Shown here piece by piece: positions 8,801-15,610 of a stretch of 64,000 bases of DNA. The notes below the pieces were generated by a model. It worked only from the letters and a program-made list of their open reading frames with translations. It searched no databases and was not told the DNA's origin. The position numbers and the translations under genes were made by a program. Origin of the DNA: a virus. Location of the stretch: the IMG/VR virus record IMGVR_UViG_3300025417_000018, positions 1-64,000 of that record, one strand, 5' to 3'. The number at the start of each line of letters is the position of its first letter. The stretch's first letter is position 1.

Positions 8801-9273
8801 TGTTTAGTCCATTGTTCGGCTGCTACTGTGACACCCTTGACTAAGGCGCCAAGTGCCATACCCAACACACCAAAGTTTTTACCTAATTGCCATGCGGCAT
8901 CTCCGGCTCCCTCTAGTGCTTGATTGTACTTTCCAAAACTTCTTTCAGATGATAATAATGCGCCGGCTAAAGATGTTAAACTTCTAGTACCTGATGTAAG
9001 GGCCGCATTAAAGTTGCCCATGGCTTTAGCATATTCTTCAGCGGCTTTTTGATTTGCTTGATATGCGGCAGACTGTTGACTGATATTAGTTTTTAAGTTA
9101 CTAAAATCTTGGTCTAACCCCTTAATATTCTTTACATCAACACCTTGAGCGGCGGCTAGCTTTTTAAGAATTTCAGTTTGTAAAATAGTACTAGTACTAC
9201 TAGCCGCCATAGTGTCGGCTAAATTACGCATCTGTTCTGCTAGTTGTGCGTTGATTTCGTCATTACTGCTCAT
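5830..9273 (-). CDS. Tape-measure-like tail protein with GH19-type muralytic domain
   Basis: A 1147-residue protein probably housed inside the tail and injected first. Residues 1-480 are mostly helical. Residues about 518-555 form an Ala-rich hydrophobic membrane-like stretch, followed by a 15-residue tandem repeat (GKGAAGAVEGEAAAL) and a second Gly/Ala-rich hydrophobic block near 680-735. Residues about 875-1045 look like a glycoside hydrolase 19 / phage lysozyme domain: QIKGESGDF with the probable catalytic Glu896, then YRGRGLIQLTG and NYAKFG near 955-970. The usual HES start of the catalytic motif is GES here. The length would measure a tail of roughly T4 size or longer. It is followed by gp20, an unusual neighbour for a tape measure. 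Its promoter region faces the gp26-like gene. Confidence 0.75.
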   Translation of the reverse strand: MSSNDEINAQLAEQMRNLADTMAASSTSTILQTEILKKLAAAQGVDVKNIKGLDQDFSNLKTNISQQSAAYQANQKAAEEYAKAMGNFNAALTSGTRSLTSLAGALLSSERSFGKYNQALEGAGDAAWQLGKNFGVLGMALGALVKGVTVAAEQWTKQADATLKATDNLSKLGAAGSLTANQVLDMGHNAGLTSKNLEVMTKAAGRANSGLSILGSTVGDGTKAFGAMVAVTAEQRQAFQRLGVSQEELMDRQADYVKLQELSGKSYSDSLSDQKRLKRESLEYAEQLTRLSVLTGKSADKLQEEQNAVQLEYEEVLFERQQQNKINRLKAEGRDKEAKDLEEQEKKRIDFNKVITAEYGKKKGLEVARVGRTGQFDEKTSGLAQLGITVGQIQQGQKGGEAGGAKFAEELKQAGDKQIDRLGTAIGKTNDAEKLGAQLGLDQEFIQRTGNKQNRNEEQALADARNKTGGAAEGKSTAGGAAATDPAQIARNNLTETEISAQVAVDKLVQSTNPLLNGFNATTIAATALAAAAAAAALALGVMAGASLLKGGKGGLGKLLGKGKGAAGAVEGEAAALGKGAAGAVEGEAAALGKGAAGAAEGAVAKEVGTLGKMAGVLGKVGKLAGPLGTALSVGLAAKEGYDKVSDVNKQRDAGLISKNEATMQKSQAIGSAAGSAAGGAGGAWAGAAAGAAIGSVVPVVGTVIGGLLGAAVGGWLGSKGGEIIGEKAGKIAGDKLKDDSPGADRASAGLSDEDIKKQEESDKKALQSEKQNTLDTDKETKGLTENTIALINLTQALDDLSNIQTIQYQGGTEEEKQKRMQDIYARLGAVGGRGSAPSGGTAPTTPTAPTTPSAPITMGSGGAGTTPNDIVKALSANGITDTKSQSNILAQIKGESGDFKPKSENLNYSPEQLLKVFPNKVKSIDDAKRIVAGGPEAIGNLVYGGRMGNAADEGYKYRGRGLIQLTGKDNYAKFGKLIGVDLVKNPDLANDPEVAKKLVVAYFKEAQKKGTNLADINSVGKAVGYAGGTAETAKRSGFATQFAANLGSGSNNAGTILASANAQTIPSAPNAGQALAKDNTATSSSKIVASNAPTTSNTTPPAAQPDPILASIDNLNTTMNTKLDMLIEAVHRGNDTQSKLLKTARA
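7481..7587 (-). repeat. Identical 45-bp tandem repeat in the tape-measure gene
   Basis: Two full identical units (7481-7525, 7526-7570) and a 17-bp partial third. Each encodes the 15 residues GKGAAGAVEGEAAAL. The identity suggests recent slippage expansion in the hydrophobic middle of the protein. Confidence 0.85.
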
Positions 9274-9316
9274 ATATGTTAGATGTCCGGTTTTTTTAGG
9301 TGCTATTTTATACCAA

Positions 9317-9322
9317 TAAATA
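9317..9322 (+). promoter_or_regulatory. Late promoter core AATAAATAG for the gp26-like unit
   Basis: CCAATAAATAGAC lies 56 bases before the gp26-like start in the 104-bp divergent gap. It faces the minus-strand core at 9333. Confidence 0.5.
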
Positions 9323-9332
9323 GACTACATAG

Positions 9333-9338
9333 TATTTA
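9333..9338 (-). promoter_or_regulatory. Late promoter core GCTAAATAC for the tape-measure gene
   Basis: The minus strand reads TGCTAAATACTATG, matching the T4-style late core with downstream CTAT, 60 bases before the tape-measure start. The two opposed promoters in this gap overlap in their transcribed regions. Confidence 0.5.
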
Positions 9339-9377
9339 GCATTGGGCAAACACCCAAATTTCAAAAGGACAAAATTT

Positions 9378-10208
9378 ATGGCACTGGCAAATAATCCACT
9401 AAGACAGTATTTTCGTAGACCTGCAATCTTTTTAAAACTACCAAGTCAAGGTATTGGATATCCTGAAGGGGTATTGAACACTACAGAAACTGGTGAGTTC
9501 CCTGTTTACCCAATGACTGCAATTGATGAAATCACTAGTAGAACACCTGACGCATTGTTTAACGGTTCTGCTGTTTCAGACATTATTAAAAGCTGTATCC
9601 CTGATATTTTAGATCCATGGCGCCTACAAAGTACTGACTTAGATGCAGTATTGATTGCTATAAAGTCAGCAAGTCAAGGTAATCAATTGGATATTCAAAC
9701 AGAATGCCCAAACTGTAAAGAAGTATCTGAATATGGAGTAAACTTAGTTGGTATTTTGTCTACACTAAAAGCACCAGACTATAGCAAAGAGATACAGATA
9801 AACAACTTATCCATAAAGCTAAGACCTTTACTTTATAAAGAAATGAACCAGGCAGCATTAAAACAATTTGAAATGCAACGTTTGTTTAATTCATTAACTA
9901 CTATTGAAGATGAAACAGAACGCGGTGTTAAAACTACTGAAGGTATTGCTACTATTACAAAAGTAACAATGGAAGTACTAGCGGAAACAATTGAATATAT
10001 AGCAACACCCTCAGGTAAAGTAACAGAAAAACCTTTTATTTTAGACTTTTTGCAAAACTGTGATAGTGAAACGTATAGTGCTATCCGTGACTATAATACA
10101 GAACTAAAAAATGCATCTGAAATGAAGCCAATGCATATTACATGCACCAACTGCCAACACGAATACGATCAAAACTTTACATTTAACGCATCTGATTTTT
10201 TCGGATAA
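9378..10208 (+). CDS. 26: Baseplate hub protein, gp26-like, with split zinc knuckle
   Basis: A 276-residue protein beginning MALANNPLRQYFRRPAIFLK, followed by LPSQGIGYPEG, the pattern of the gp26-like baseplate hub subunit of T4-like phages. Two CxxC pairs, Cys110/Cys113 (ECPNCKE) and Cys256/Cys259 (CTNCQHE), could jointly bind one zinc ion. The frame is open upstream to 9342, but I choose 9378 because AAAAGGA at 9363-9369 lies correctly before it. Leader length from the TAAATA core at 9317 is about 56 bases. The next small gene overlaps its stop region, echoing the T4 order 26-51. Confidence 0.75.
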   Translation: MALANNPLRQYFRRPAIFLKLPSQGIGYPEGVLNTTETGEFPVYPMTAIDEITSRTPDALFNGSAVSDIIKSCIPDILDPWRLQSTDLDAVLIAIKSASQGNQLDIQTECPNCKEVSEYGVNLVGILSTLKAPDYSKEIQINNLSIKLRPLLYKEMNQAALKQFEMQRLFNSLTTIEDETERGVKTTEGIATITKVTMEVLAETIEYIATPSGKVTEKPFILDFLQNCDSETYSAIRDYNTELKNASEMKPMHITCTNCQHEYDQNFTFNASDFFG

Positions 10209-10213
10209 GGCTT

Positions 10214-10432
10214 TTGTACCTTGAACCCGAGAAGGTTCAAAAGCTGTTAGATGATATGGAAAAAGAATGTACCTCTATACGAAAATCTGCATTTAGCTTT
10301 AGCTGGTACATGAGGGGCGGAGTCTCATACGAGGACGTATTGAATATGTCCATGGAAGAAAGAAAACTCATTAATGAACTGATAGAGAATAATTTAGATA
10401 CAACCAAGAAAACCCAGTTACCATTCTTTTAA
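10214..10432 (+). CDS. Small tail/baseplate protein (gp51-like position), TTG start
   Basis: A 72-residue protein with a conserved-looking core SWYMRGGVSYEDVL and the C-terminus LDTTKKTQLPFF, a pattern I associate with a small gene beside gp26 in marine T4-like phages. T4 gp51, the hub assembly factor at this place, is about three times longer, so equivalence is only positional. The frame begins with TTG at 10214. The nearest ATG falls 14 codons in, inside the conserved helix, which makes TTG likelier. The AAGG available as ribosome site overlaps the gp26 stop codon, implying translational coupling. It is the last gene before a hairpin-rich terminator region. Confidence 0.6.
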   Translation: MYLEPEKVQKLLDDMEKECTSIRKSAFSFSWYMRGGVSYEDVLNMSMEERKLINELIENNLDTTKKTQLPFF

Positions 10433-10479
10433 TCTGGACGCAGTTATTCATTTATCAACTTCGGAGACATCTCTTGTAG

Positions 10480-10498
10480 AGACAAACTTCGTTTGTCT
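10480..10498 (+). terminator. Hairpin AGACAAAC-TTC-GTTTGTCT
   Basis: A perfect 8-bp stem with a three-base loop, 48 bp after the stop of the small tail gene. It is immediately followed by a second hairpin, and together they form the probable end of the gp26 transcript. Confidence 0.5.
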
Positions 10499-10528
10499 AA
10501 GAACTCACTTCGTTCGTTCTTAATTTTT
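10499..10528 (+). terminator. Hairpin AAGAAC...GTTCTT followed by AATTTTTA
   Basis: A 6-bp stem (10499-10504 with 10516-10521) with an 11-base loop, directly followed by a T-rich run on the plus strand. This is the best rho-independent terminator candidate for the plus-strand unit. Confidence 0.45.
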
Positions 10529-10585
10529 ACGGTGATCTATTCTCTAAAACTTTATTTTACTAAAAGACTTATTGCCGCTTTGAAG

Positions 10586-10616
10586 CCATGGTAGTGCTAT
10601 TCAGCACTACCAATGG
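10586..10616. repeat. Strong inverted repeat, 13 paired bases with ATTC loop
   Basis: The arms CCATGGTAGTGCT and AGCACTACC-A-ATGG pair with one bulged A around the loop ATTC. It is the strongest hairpin in the gap and has no T-run on either side, so simple termination does not explain it. Confidence 0.6.
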
Positions 10617-10838
10617 TAAAGGAGTTTGCCACGCCCGTCATCCAATGTTATCTTTTCCCCAAGTAATTGCCTATTTCTGACACTACTTGCTACCGGTTGC
10701 TCTGTAAAGTACTTATGGGACTGTAGTGAAGCTAACAACTTTAATTGTTTCTTCAGCAACGCACATTCTATGAAATCAAGATAAAGTATTCATAGACTTG
10801 TTGAAGGTTCGCTTTGCCGATTGCCTTCTCGGTATATC

Positions 10839-10858
10839 CATAGTTATCGCTAACTATG
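10839..10858. repeat. Perfect hairpin CATAGTTA-TCGC-TAACTATG
   Basis: An 8-bp perfect stem with a four-base loop. It is in the part of the gap that a transcript of the minus-strand recombination unit would reach about 70 bases after its last stop. Confidence 0.5.
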
Positions 10859-10902
10859 CTTACTCCAGATCCGTTGGCGATATTTCACGCTTCCTCAAGG
10901 AG

Positions 10903-10917
10903 GTCTCCCACGGAGAC
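10903..10917 (-). terminator. Hairpin GTCTCC-CAC-GGAGAC after the nuclease gene
   Basis: A 6-bp GC-rich stem with a three-base loop, nine bases past the stop of the nuclease gene on the minus strand. The flank lacks a long T-run, so it may act as a transcript-stabilising or weak terminator stem. Confidence 0.4.
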
Positions 10918-10925
10918 AACAAATT

Positions 10926-11480
10926 TTAGATTTCTATTGTTAGTAATTCTTCAACTGGTTTTGACTTGGTGTCTGATTGAGAATATGTTTTTAATAACTG
11001 AGTGTTTGATTTAAAAAATAAGTCGAACTCAAAGATTGTCCAATCTCCATGTTCTTTTGAACTGTAATATATAAAATTATCTGATATCCATGTTAATTTG
11101 CTTTGTACTGCAACATATCTACCTTTGCGGTTGAATTTCATGAAAAGAATATTTACATCACCCGGGTCGGCAACGTCCATTAACTGACTCAACCAACCAT
11201 CTATTACTTTACAGTCGCCTGATAATAACAGATGAAAAGGAAAATCAGCGTAAAATTTACATTCAATGTTCATTTTACTGAATGACAAGCCAGGAACCAC
11301 ATCGCCCTTAAAGCTACGTATTTGTCCTTCATGTAGTACTTCTTTACGCACTTGATTTTTACCACCAACATAAGCACCAGATCCAGGTACACGGATAAAA
11401 CTCTCACCGTAAGTGTCTGTGAGATATTTAGCTACCTCACGCTCAAAACCTGAACCTTTTGCTTTTTGTGGACTTGTCAT
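10926..11480 (-). CDS. Predicted PD-(D/E)XK nuclease (Holliday-junction-resolvase-like)
   Basis: A 184-residue protein with the order of motifs expected for a PD-(D/E)XK nuclease: GSGFEREVAKYL with Glu13 on the first helix, GD at residues 59-60, and IECK at 72-75 giving the E-x-K pair. VPGSGAYVGG at 31-40 is the Gly/Ser-rich turn seen in Hjc-like archaeal and phage resolvases. It is the last gene of the gp55-gp47-gp46 unit, which fits a role in recombination or branch resolution during replication, in place of T4 gp49 (unrelated fold). A restriction-like or single-strand-specific activity cannot be excluded. No strong ribosome site is visible. Confidence 0.55.
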   Translation of the reverse strand: MTSPQKAKGSGFEREVAKYLTDTYGESFIRVPGSGAYVGGKNQVRKEVLHEGQIRSFKGDVVPGLSFSKMNIECKFYADFPFHLLLSGDCKVIDGWLSQLMDVADPGDVNILFMKFNRKGRYVAVQSKLTWISDNFIYYSSKEHGDWTIFEFDLFFKSNTQLLKTYSQSDTKSKPVEELLTIEI

Positions 11481-11514
11481 ATGTTTTACTTATCTCTATT
11501 TTTCAGCAATAAAA

Positions 11515-13278
11515 TTATTCCATGTCCACTGCTGAATTGTATGTAGTAAAACCATTTTCCTTCACTACTTTAAGCACACTAGGTACTCTTCCCGCTAATT
11601 CTTCTCTATGACTGACTAACCAAATTGATTTATGTCTACGACGGCTCATGTCTTTTAAAATAGCAATACTGTTCTCAACACCCATTGTGTCAAGACCACT
11701 ATCAATTAACTCATCAATAAACAACGTGTTGATTGGGCTATATAGGTTCTCCCATACATCACGGAACGCAAAACTCAAACCAAGAATCAATCTGTTACGT
11801 TCACCACGTGATAAGTTATCAAAGTCTAACTCACGACCCAATTCTGTAATCTCAACTTGTAAATCATTTTTGAATACTACATTATGCGGTAAACCAATCT
11901 TGTCCAAATAGTGTGTTAGTCGTGCGTTCAAGTAACTTAAGTTTTGGTCAATAATCTTTTTACGAACAAAGCTGTCTTTACTTGTTAGTAAGTCTAATAA
12001 GAACTTTTGATGTTCCATAGTTTTGGTGTATGTGTTGATTTTGTCAAAACTAATTTCTTGTAGTGCTTGACTTTCCATCTCACTAATCTGTTCACTATAT
12101 GGATCAACTTCAACTGCTTTAATTTCAATTTGATTTAAAATATTGCTTATCTGACTTGAATGCTTGACCGCATCTGCCTCAGTATCATAATGCGTTTTAG
12201 GCATAGGCCCCAACTCACCCAAGTCTTTAAGACTGGTTGTATACTCAATATATTGATTATTGGTTGTTAATGCCTGTGCTGAGGCTTCTTGTAATGCTTT
12301 TTGTTTTTCAGCTAACACACTTTCATGTTTCGCATCGTGAAATTCTTGTCCACATGCATAACATGTATGATTCTGTAAGTCTACGATTTCTTTGTTTAAC
12401 TTATCAATTACTTTTAATTCTTTGCCTTCATCAGTTTGGCATCGTGCAATAAGTTTTTTCAAGTCATCAATAGCCTTACGCTTTTCATTATATGAAATTA
12501 AATCTTTATGTGCTTGTAACTCAACGTTGATATCAATCTTGGTTAGTTCATCATAAGCCAACGCAAGTTTAGCTAAATCATCATCGTGTTTAGTTTGCCA
12601 AAGTTTTTGTCTACGTTTGGTAGCTTCAATTTGTTCTTTAACACGTTTGTTGGCTTCTTCAATAGCCTTGATATTAAATTCTTCTTGTTGAATATTGTCT
12701 TTGCTAGTCCTAATCATGTTTTTAATGATTTCGGCTTTTTCACTTAATAAAGTAATACCCAATAATTGTTCAATAATATCACGTTGTTCGTTTGGTTTCA
12801 ACGCCAAAAACGGTTGACTATATGTGTTAAGAACCACAATGTGACGAAACATTTCAGGAGTCATGTTAATCACACGCTCAATGGCTAACTGTGTTTCTTT
12901 GTTTTCACCTTGTTGGTCTTCACTTGTTTTATCTTGTATATTGTTGACGTAAAATTTTAAGATGTTTGGTTTACGACCACGTTCAATCTTATACTCAGTA
13001 CCATTTACATTAAACTCTAGTGTTACCATCATGTTTTTTGTATTGGTACGGTTAACTAAATTGTCTTTACGAATATCATTAATGGGAACACCAAACAATG
13101 CGTAGGATAACCCTTGAATTAGTGTGGTCTTACCGGTACCATTTCTAGCACCATCTCCACCTAAGTCTAAGTTTTCACCTAAAATAAGTGTTAAGTCTTT
13201 TCTGTCAAAGTCAACTGCTTGTGTAACTTGTCCAATACTTAAAAAGTTTCGTAATGTTATGTTCTGGAGTGTTATCAT
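11515..13278 (-). CDS. 46: Recombination endonuclease subunit gp46 (Rad50/SbcC-like ATPase)
   Basis: ATPase subunit of the gp46-gp47 complex that resects DNA ends for recombination-dependent replication. Motifs in the 587-residue product: Walker A GARNGTGKTT at about 43-52; a long coiled-coil pair on either side of a zinc hook CYAC (Cys306 and Cys309); the ABC signature LSRGERNR near 488-495; Walker B LFIDEL near 519-525. Length fits T4 gp46 (about 560). It overlaps the preceding 78-residue gene by four bases (ATGA), so translation is coupled. Confidence 0.95.
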   Translation of the reverse strand: MITLQNITLRNFLSIGQVTQAVDFDRKDLTLILGENLDLGGDGARNGTGKTTLIQGLSYALFGVPINDIRKDNLVNRTNTKNMMVTLEFNVNGTEYKIERGRKPNILKFYVNNIQDKTSEDQQGENKETQLAIERVINMTPEMFRHIVVLNTYSQPFLALKPNEQRDIIEQLLGITLLSEKAEIIKNMIRTSKDNIQQEEFNIKAIEEANKRVKEQIEATKRRQKLWQTKHDDDLAKLALAYDELTKIDINVELQAHKDLISYNEKRKAIDDLKKLIARCQTDEGKELKVIDKLNKEIVDLQNHTCYACGQEFHDAKHESVLAEKQKALQEASAQALTTNNQYIEYTTSLKDLGELGPMPKTHYDTEADAVKHSSQISNILNQIEIKAVEVDPYSEQISEMESQALQEISFDKINTYTKTMEHQKFLLDLLTSKDSFVRKKIIDQNLSYLNARLTHYLDKIGLPHNVVFKNDLQVEITELGRELDFDNLSRGERNRLILGLSFAFRDVWENLYSPINTLFIDELIDSGLDTMGVENSIAILKDMSRRRHKSIWLVSHREELAGRVPSVLKVVKENGFTTYNSAVDME

Positions 13279-13511
13279 TTTAATTTTCTAAAAAAACTAT
13301 CTTTGGCTAATTGTTCAGCCTTCAATGTTTTTTCTAATATACCTTCTAATTTTAACTTAACTTTAATCAATCTGCTGGTTTCTCTTAAACTACCTATATA
13401 GGGTTGAGTACGTGACAATTCAGATAGTGCAATACCCAAATGTTTATTAATCTTTATAAGAGATTCTAAATCTCTATACTCTTTCCCATACCGTCTTGGT
13501 TCCATAATCAT
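13275..13511 (-). CDS. Small unknown protein between gp47 and gp46
   Basis: A 78-residue basic, helix-rich protein of unknown function (starts MIMEPRRYGKEYRDLESL, ends with Phe-Arg-Lys-Leu-Lys). Both ends overlap the neighbours by four bases (ATGA at each junction), so it is translated in lockstep with gp47 and gp46. T4 also has small genes between 47 and 46 (46.1, 46.2), but I see no recognisable similarity. The fixed stoichiometric position suggests a modulator or partner of the complex. This is inference only. Confidence 0.6.
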   Translation of the reverse strand: MIMEPRRYGKEYRDLESLIKINKHLGIALSELSRTQPYIGSLRETSRLIKVKLKLEGILEKTLKAEQLAKDSFFRKLK

Positions 13512-14524
13512 AGATTATTATAGATGTCCAAAAGTATTTTTTTGTCAAAACTATTGCTTTCAATTGCATTGATTTGGTCAATAATAATTTGGTCAACGCT
13601 TTCAAACTTAAGACCGTCAGCACTCATGCCTTGTTCTACAGCCTCACCCTTAATTGGGATAAGCGACATTTCTCTTAGTTTGTATTCTGGTATAAATGTT
13701 TCACGCAAAAAATTAGCCTCCTCATAGCTGATATCAATATCAAGATGTACTCTAACATGACTATCAATCAAAAGATACTGTTCCGGGCTTTCTAAGATAT
13801 CACTCAATTTGTGTACACGATACACTGGTTGACGTGGCCAACTATGAAAGATTGGATCTTCACCCCACTCAAGTATCATCATTCCCCGTGCATCATCTCC
13901 TGCATCAGCATAGTTATGCGGGAAAGCATTACCAATATACCAAACATTGGCACGACTTTGCCTCTTGTGAAAGTGACCACTGAATACTTTATCAAAGCCA
14001 CGCATATGGTCTGTGTTAATTTCACCATGGTCGGGCATTTCAACCATAGCGTTCATGTAAAATCGGGGTAATTCAAAATGACCAAATAAGTATTTGCCAC
14101 TTAGTTTTTGAATTTTTTTATAATCATCATGTACTAACCAAGGAGCAATAACTACATCACCCTCACTAAAAAAGTCATTGACAATTTTTACATTCGGCAA
14201 ATGTTTAGCCCACTCGACACTATGAATATCACGACGGTCACGATAATAAAGGTCATGATTGCCGGGGATAAAATACACCGTATCAAAATTGGCACTTAGT
14301 TTTTCCAATGCTTGTAGACCAAACTGTAGTGTGTGAATGTTGATACTTGCTCTGTGGTGATTGTAATCACCCAAAAAGAAACATGTTTCACAATTTTCTG
14401 CTTTGGCTTTTTGTATAAACCAATCAACAAAATTCATACAGTCTTCATTGTGCTGTATGCTATTGCTTTTTAGTCCAAAGTGAATATCCGTAAAAACGGC
14501 AGCTTTTTTAAATAGGTTAGTCAT
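13508..14524 (-). CDS. 47: Recombination endonuclease subunit gp47 (Mre11/SbcD-like)
   Basis: Metallophosphoesterase nuclease partner of gp46. All calcineurin-type motifs are present in the 338-residue product: DIHFG (Asp13, His15), GDYNHH (Asp53), PGNHD (Asn89, His90), GHFE near residue 145 and GHFHKR near residue 181. Length equals T4 gp47 (339). The gene follows gp55 by 54 bp, a gap that contains an inverted repeat, and its stop overlaps the start of the small 78-residue gene. Confidence 0.95.
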   Translation of the reverse strand: MTNLFKKAAVFTDIHFGLKSNSIQHNEDCMNFVDWFIQKAKAENCETCFFLGDYNHHRASINIHTLQFGLQALEKLSANFDTVYFIPGNHDLYYRDRRDIHSVEWAKHLPNVKIVNDFFSEGDVVIAPWLVHDDYKKIQKLSGKYLFGHFELPRFYMNAMVEMPDHGEINTDHMRGFDKVFSGHFHKRQSRANVWYIGNAFPHNYADAGDDARGMMILEWGEDPIFHSWPRQPVYRVHKLSDILESPEQYLLIDSHVRVHLDIDISYEEANFLRETFIPEYKLREMSLIPIKGEAVEQGMSADGLKFESVDQIIIDQINAIESNSFDKKILLDIYNNL

Positions 14525-14541
14525 CTCGATAGTGTATAGGA

Positions 14542-14567
14542 AATGCCACTACAAATGCAATGGCATT
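14542..14567. repeat. Inverted repeat AATGCCA-12-TGGCATT between gp55 and gp47
   Basis: A perfect 7-bp stem with a 12-base loop in the 54-bp gap. It may attenuate read-through from gp55 into gp47 or protect a processed end. Confidence 0.4.
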
Positions 14568-14578
14568 GGTTAAATTGA

Positions 14579-15484
14579 TTATTCTTCAAATACAGCAACA
14601 CCGCCACCAGAGTTTTGGCGACTCCAGCTTGGGTTAAGCCCATTGATTTCTAAGATATCATCACGTATATTCTGATTACGTTTTTCAATGTTCAATACAC
14701 GACAGAAACTATTTGTGATAGCCGCTGTATAGTAAGCGAATGGGTTAGCACTTTTGGCTTCATTAAAACGTAACCCAACATATGTTAATTGTAGAATGGC
14801 GCTATTACGCATTTCATCATTGTACGTATATCCGCGCCAATTAAATTTCATGGCGTATTTCTCACACATCATGATATACATTTTGGCTAATTTGTTTGTA
14901 ATTTGCCCATGATCTTTACTGAATGAGCCGGTAACTAAATCACCTTTCCAGTGACTTTTACCCACACAATAAAATTTATTGTTTTCGTCAATCTTGTAAT
15001 GTTGGAATGGTGGAAAGTTAACTTTAACATGGACCATGTCATCAACTTCTTTTTTGGTTGTAACATCTTCTAAATCGGCAAAAATTTCATCTGGATCTAC
15101 AATATCGTCTTCAAACTCAAAGATATCTTTTGCTGTTTTCTTTTTTACTGATTTCCTAGGTACTTTGGGTGCGACTGGAACATGATCCCATGTCATAACC
15201 CTAAATACTAAATCATTAACTGATACCGTATCTGGGTTGATTTTTGTCCCACTTTCAACAGATAAGCGTGTAGCACGTGTTTCCTTTGCTTGTTGAATAT
15301 TTTCTGGTTTAAAAGCACTTTCTAAACTAAGTTCTATACTATCATGTGGCATGTCTACAATATAATCATACCTATGATATTCAGGGAGTGTATAGTAACA
15401 ATATGTATTTTTGCTTTCGTGAATTTCTTTTAAAATATCTTTGTTGTTAAGATAATTTACAGGCTTTTTGCTTGGTAATGACAT
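14579..15484 (-). CDS. 55: RNA polymerase sigma factor for late transcription, gp55-like
   Basis: Directs host RNA polymerase to TATAAATA late promoters together with the sliding clamp. The C-terminal third carries the recognisable part: a helix YNDEMRNSAILQLTYVG, then NPFAYYTAAITNSFCRVLNIE, the region-2-like core of gp55. The first 150 residues are an extra acidic/basic segment, including a KSVKKKTAKD patch and a DEIFADLED acidic stretch. T4 gp55 is about 185 residues, so this 301-residue form is long, as in many marine relatives. Ribosome site GGAGA at 15488-15492. Many TAAATA cores in this window are its likely targets. It is transcribed from a sigma-70-like promoter upstream. Confidence 0.78.
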   Translation of the reverse strand: MSLPSKKPVNYLNNKDILKEIHESKNTYCYYTLPEYHRYDYIVDMPHDSIELSLESAFKPENIQQAKETRATRLSVESGTKINPDTVSVNDLVFRVMTWDHVPVAPKVPRKSVKKKTAKDIFEFEDDIVDPDEIFADLEDVTTKKEVDDMVHVKVNFPPFQHYKIDENNKFYCVGKSHWKGDLVTGSFSKDHGQITNKLAKMYIMMCEKYAMKFNWRGYTYNDEMRNSAILQLTYVGLRFNEAKSANPFAYYTAAITNSFCRVLNIEKRNQNIRDDILEINGLNPSWSRQNSGGGVAVFEE

Positions 15485-15509
15485 ATTTCTCCGTTAATGT
15501 GTTAGAAAC

Positions 15510-15539
15510 ATTGTAGCATTTGTTGTTGCACAAGGGCAA
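15510..15539 (-). promoter_or_regulatory. Sigma-70-like promoter of the gp55-47-46 unit
   Basis: On the minus strand: -35 TTGCCC (15534-15539), an 18-base spacer, and TGC followed by -10 TACAAT (15510-15515, five of six matches plus an extended TG). It lies 25 bases before the gp55 start codon, suiting early or middle expression by unmodified host polymerase. Confidence 0.5.
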
Positions 15540-15540
15540 C
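15525..15540. repeat. Inverted repeat GTTGC-6-GCAAC over the -35 element
   Basis: A perfect 5-bp inverted repeat with a six-base centre overlapping the -35 box of the gp55 promoter. It could be an operator or chance. Confidence 0.3.
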
Positions 15541-15573
15541 ATGTTTTGGATAGATTACTAAAAATAGCACTCT

Positions 15574-15579
15574 TATTTA
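15574..15579 (-). promoter_or_regulatory. Late promoter core CATAAATA toward gp55
   Basis: The minus strand reads CATAAATAAG, seven of eight to the T4 late octamer, 90 bases before gp55. It is back-to-back with the plus-strand core at 15584 and may allow late expression of gp55. Confidence 0.35.
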
Positions 15580-15583
15580 TGAC

Positions 15584-15589
15584 TAAATA
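15584..15589 (+). promoter_or_regulatory. Late promoter core CTAAATAC for the baseplate module
   Basis: GACTAAATACA lies 21 bases before the first baseplate gene, with AAGGAA at 15595-15600 as ribosome site. Resembles the T4 late motif. Confidence 0.55.
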
Positions 15590-15610
15590 CAATTAAGGAA
15601 TACTAATATT

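Larger units (their letters stand above)
10433..10925. other. Hairpin-rich non-coding region between convergent operons
   Basis: A stretch of 493 bp without a supported gene. It separates the plus-strand gp26 unit from the minus-strand recombination unit and holds at least five perfect or near-perfect inverted repeats, listed separately. Several have TTCG-type or TCGC loops. No tRNA cloverleaf and no TAAATA late core were found. It probably includes terminators for both directions. The density of stems beyond what termination needs leaves room for a structured RNA. Confidence 0.6.

Noticed and set aside
1054-9273. Host-derived operon or prophage junction
   Set aside because: No att-like repeat, integrase or host gene; the order is that of a virulent T4-like phage.
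10433-10925. tRNA or group I intron in the gap
   Set aside because: I found no cloverleaf with a T-loop GTTCGA context and no intron core or homing endonuclease frame.
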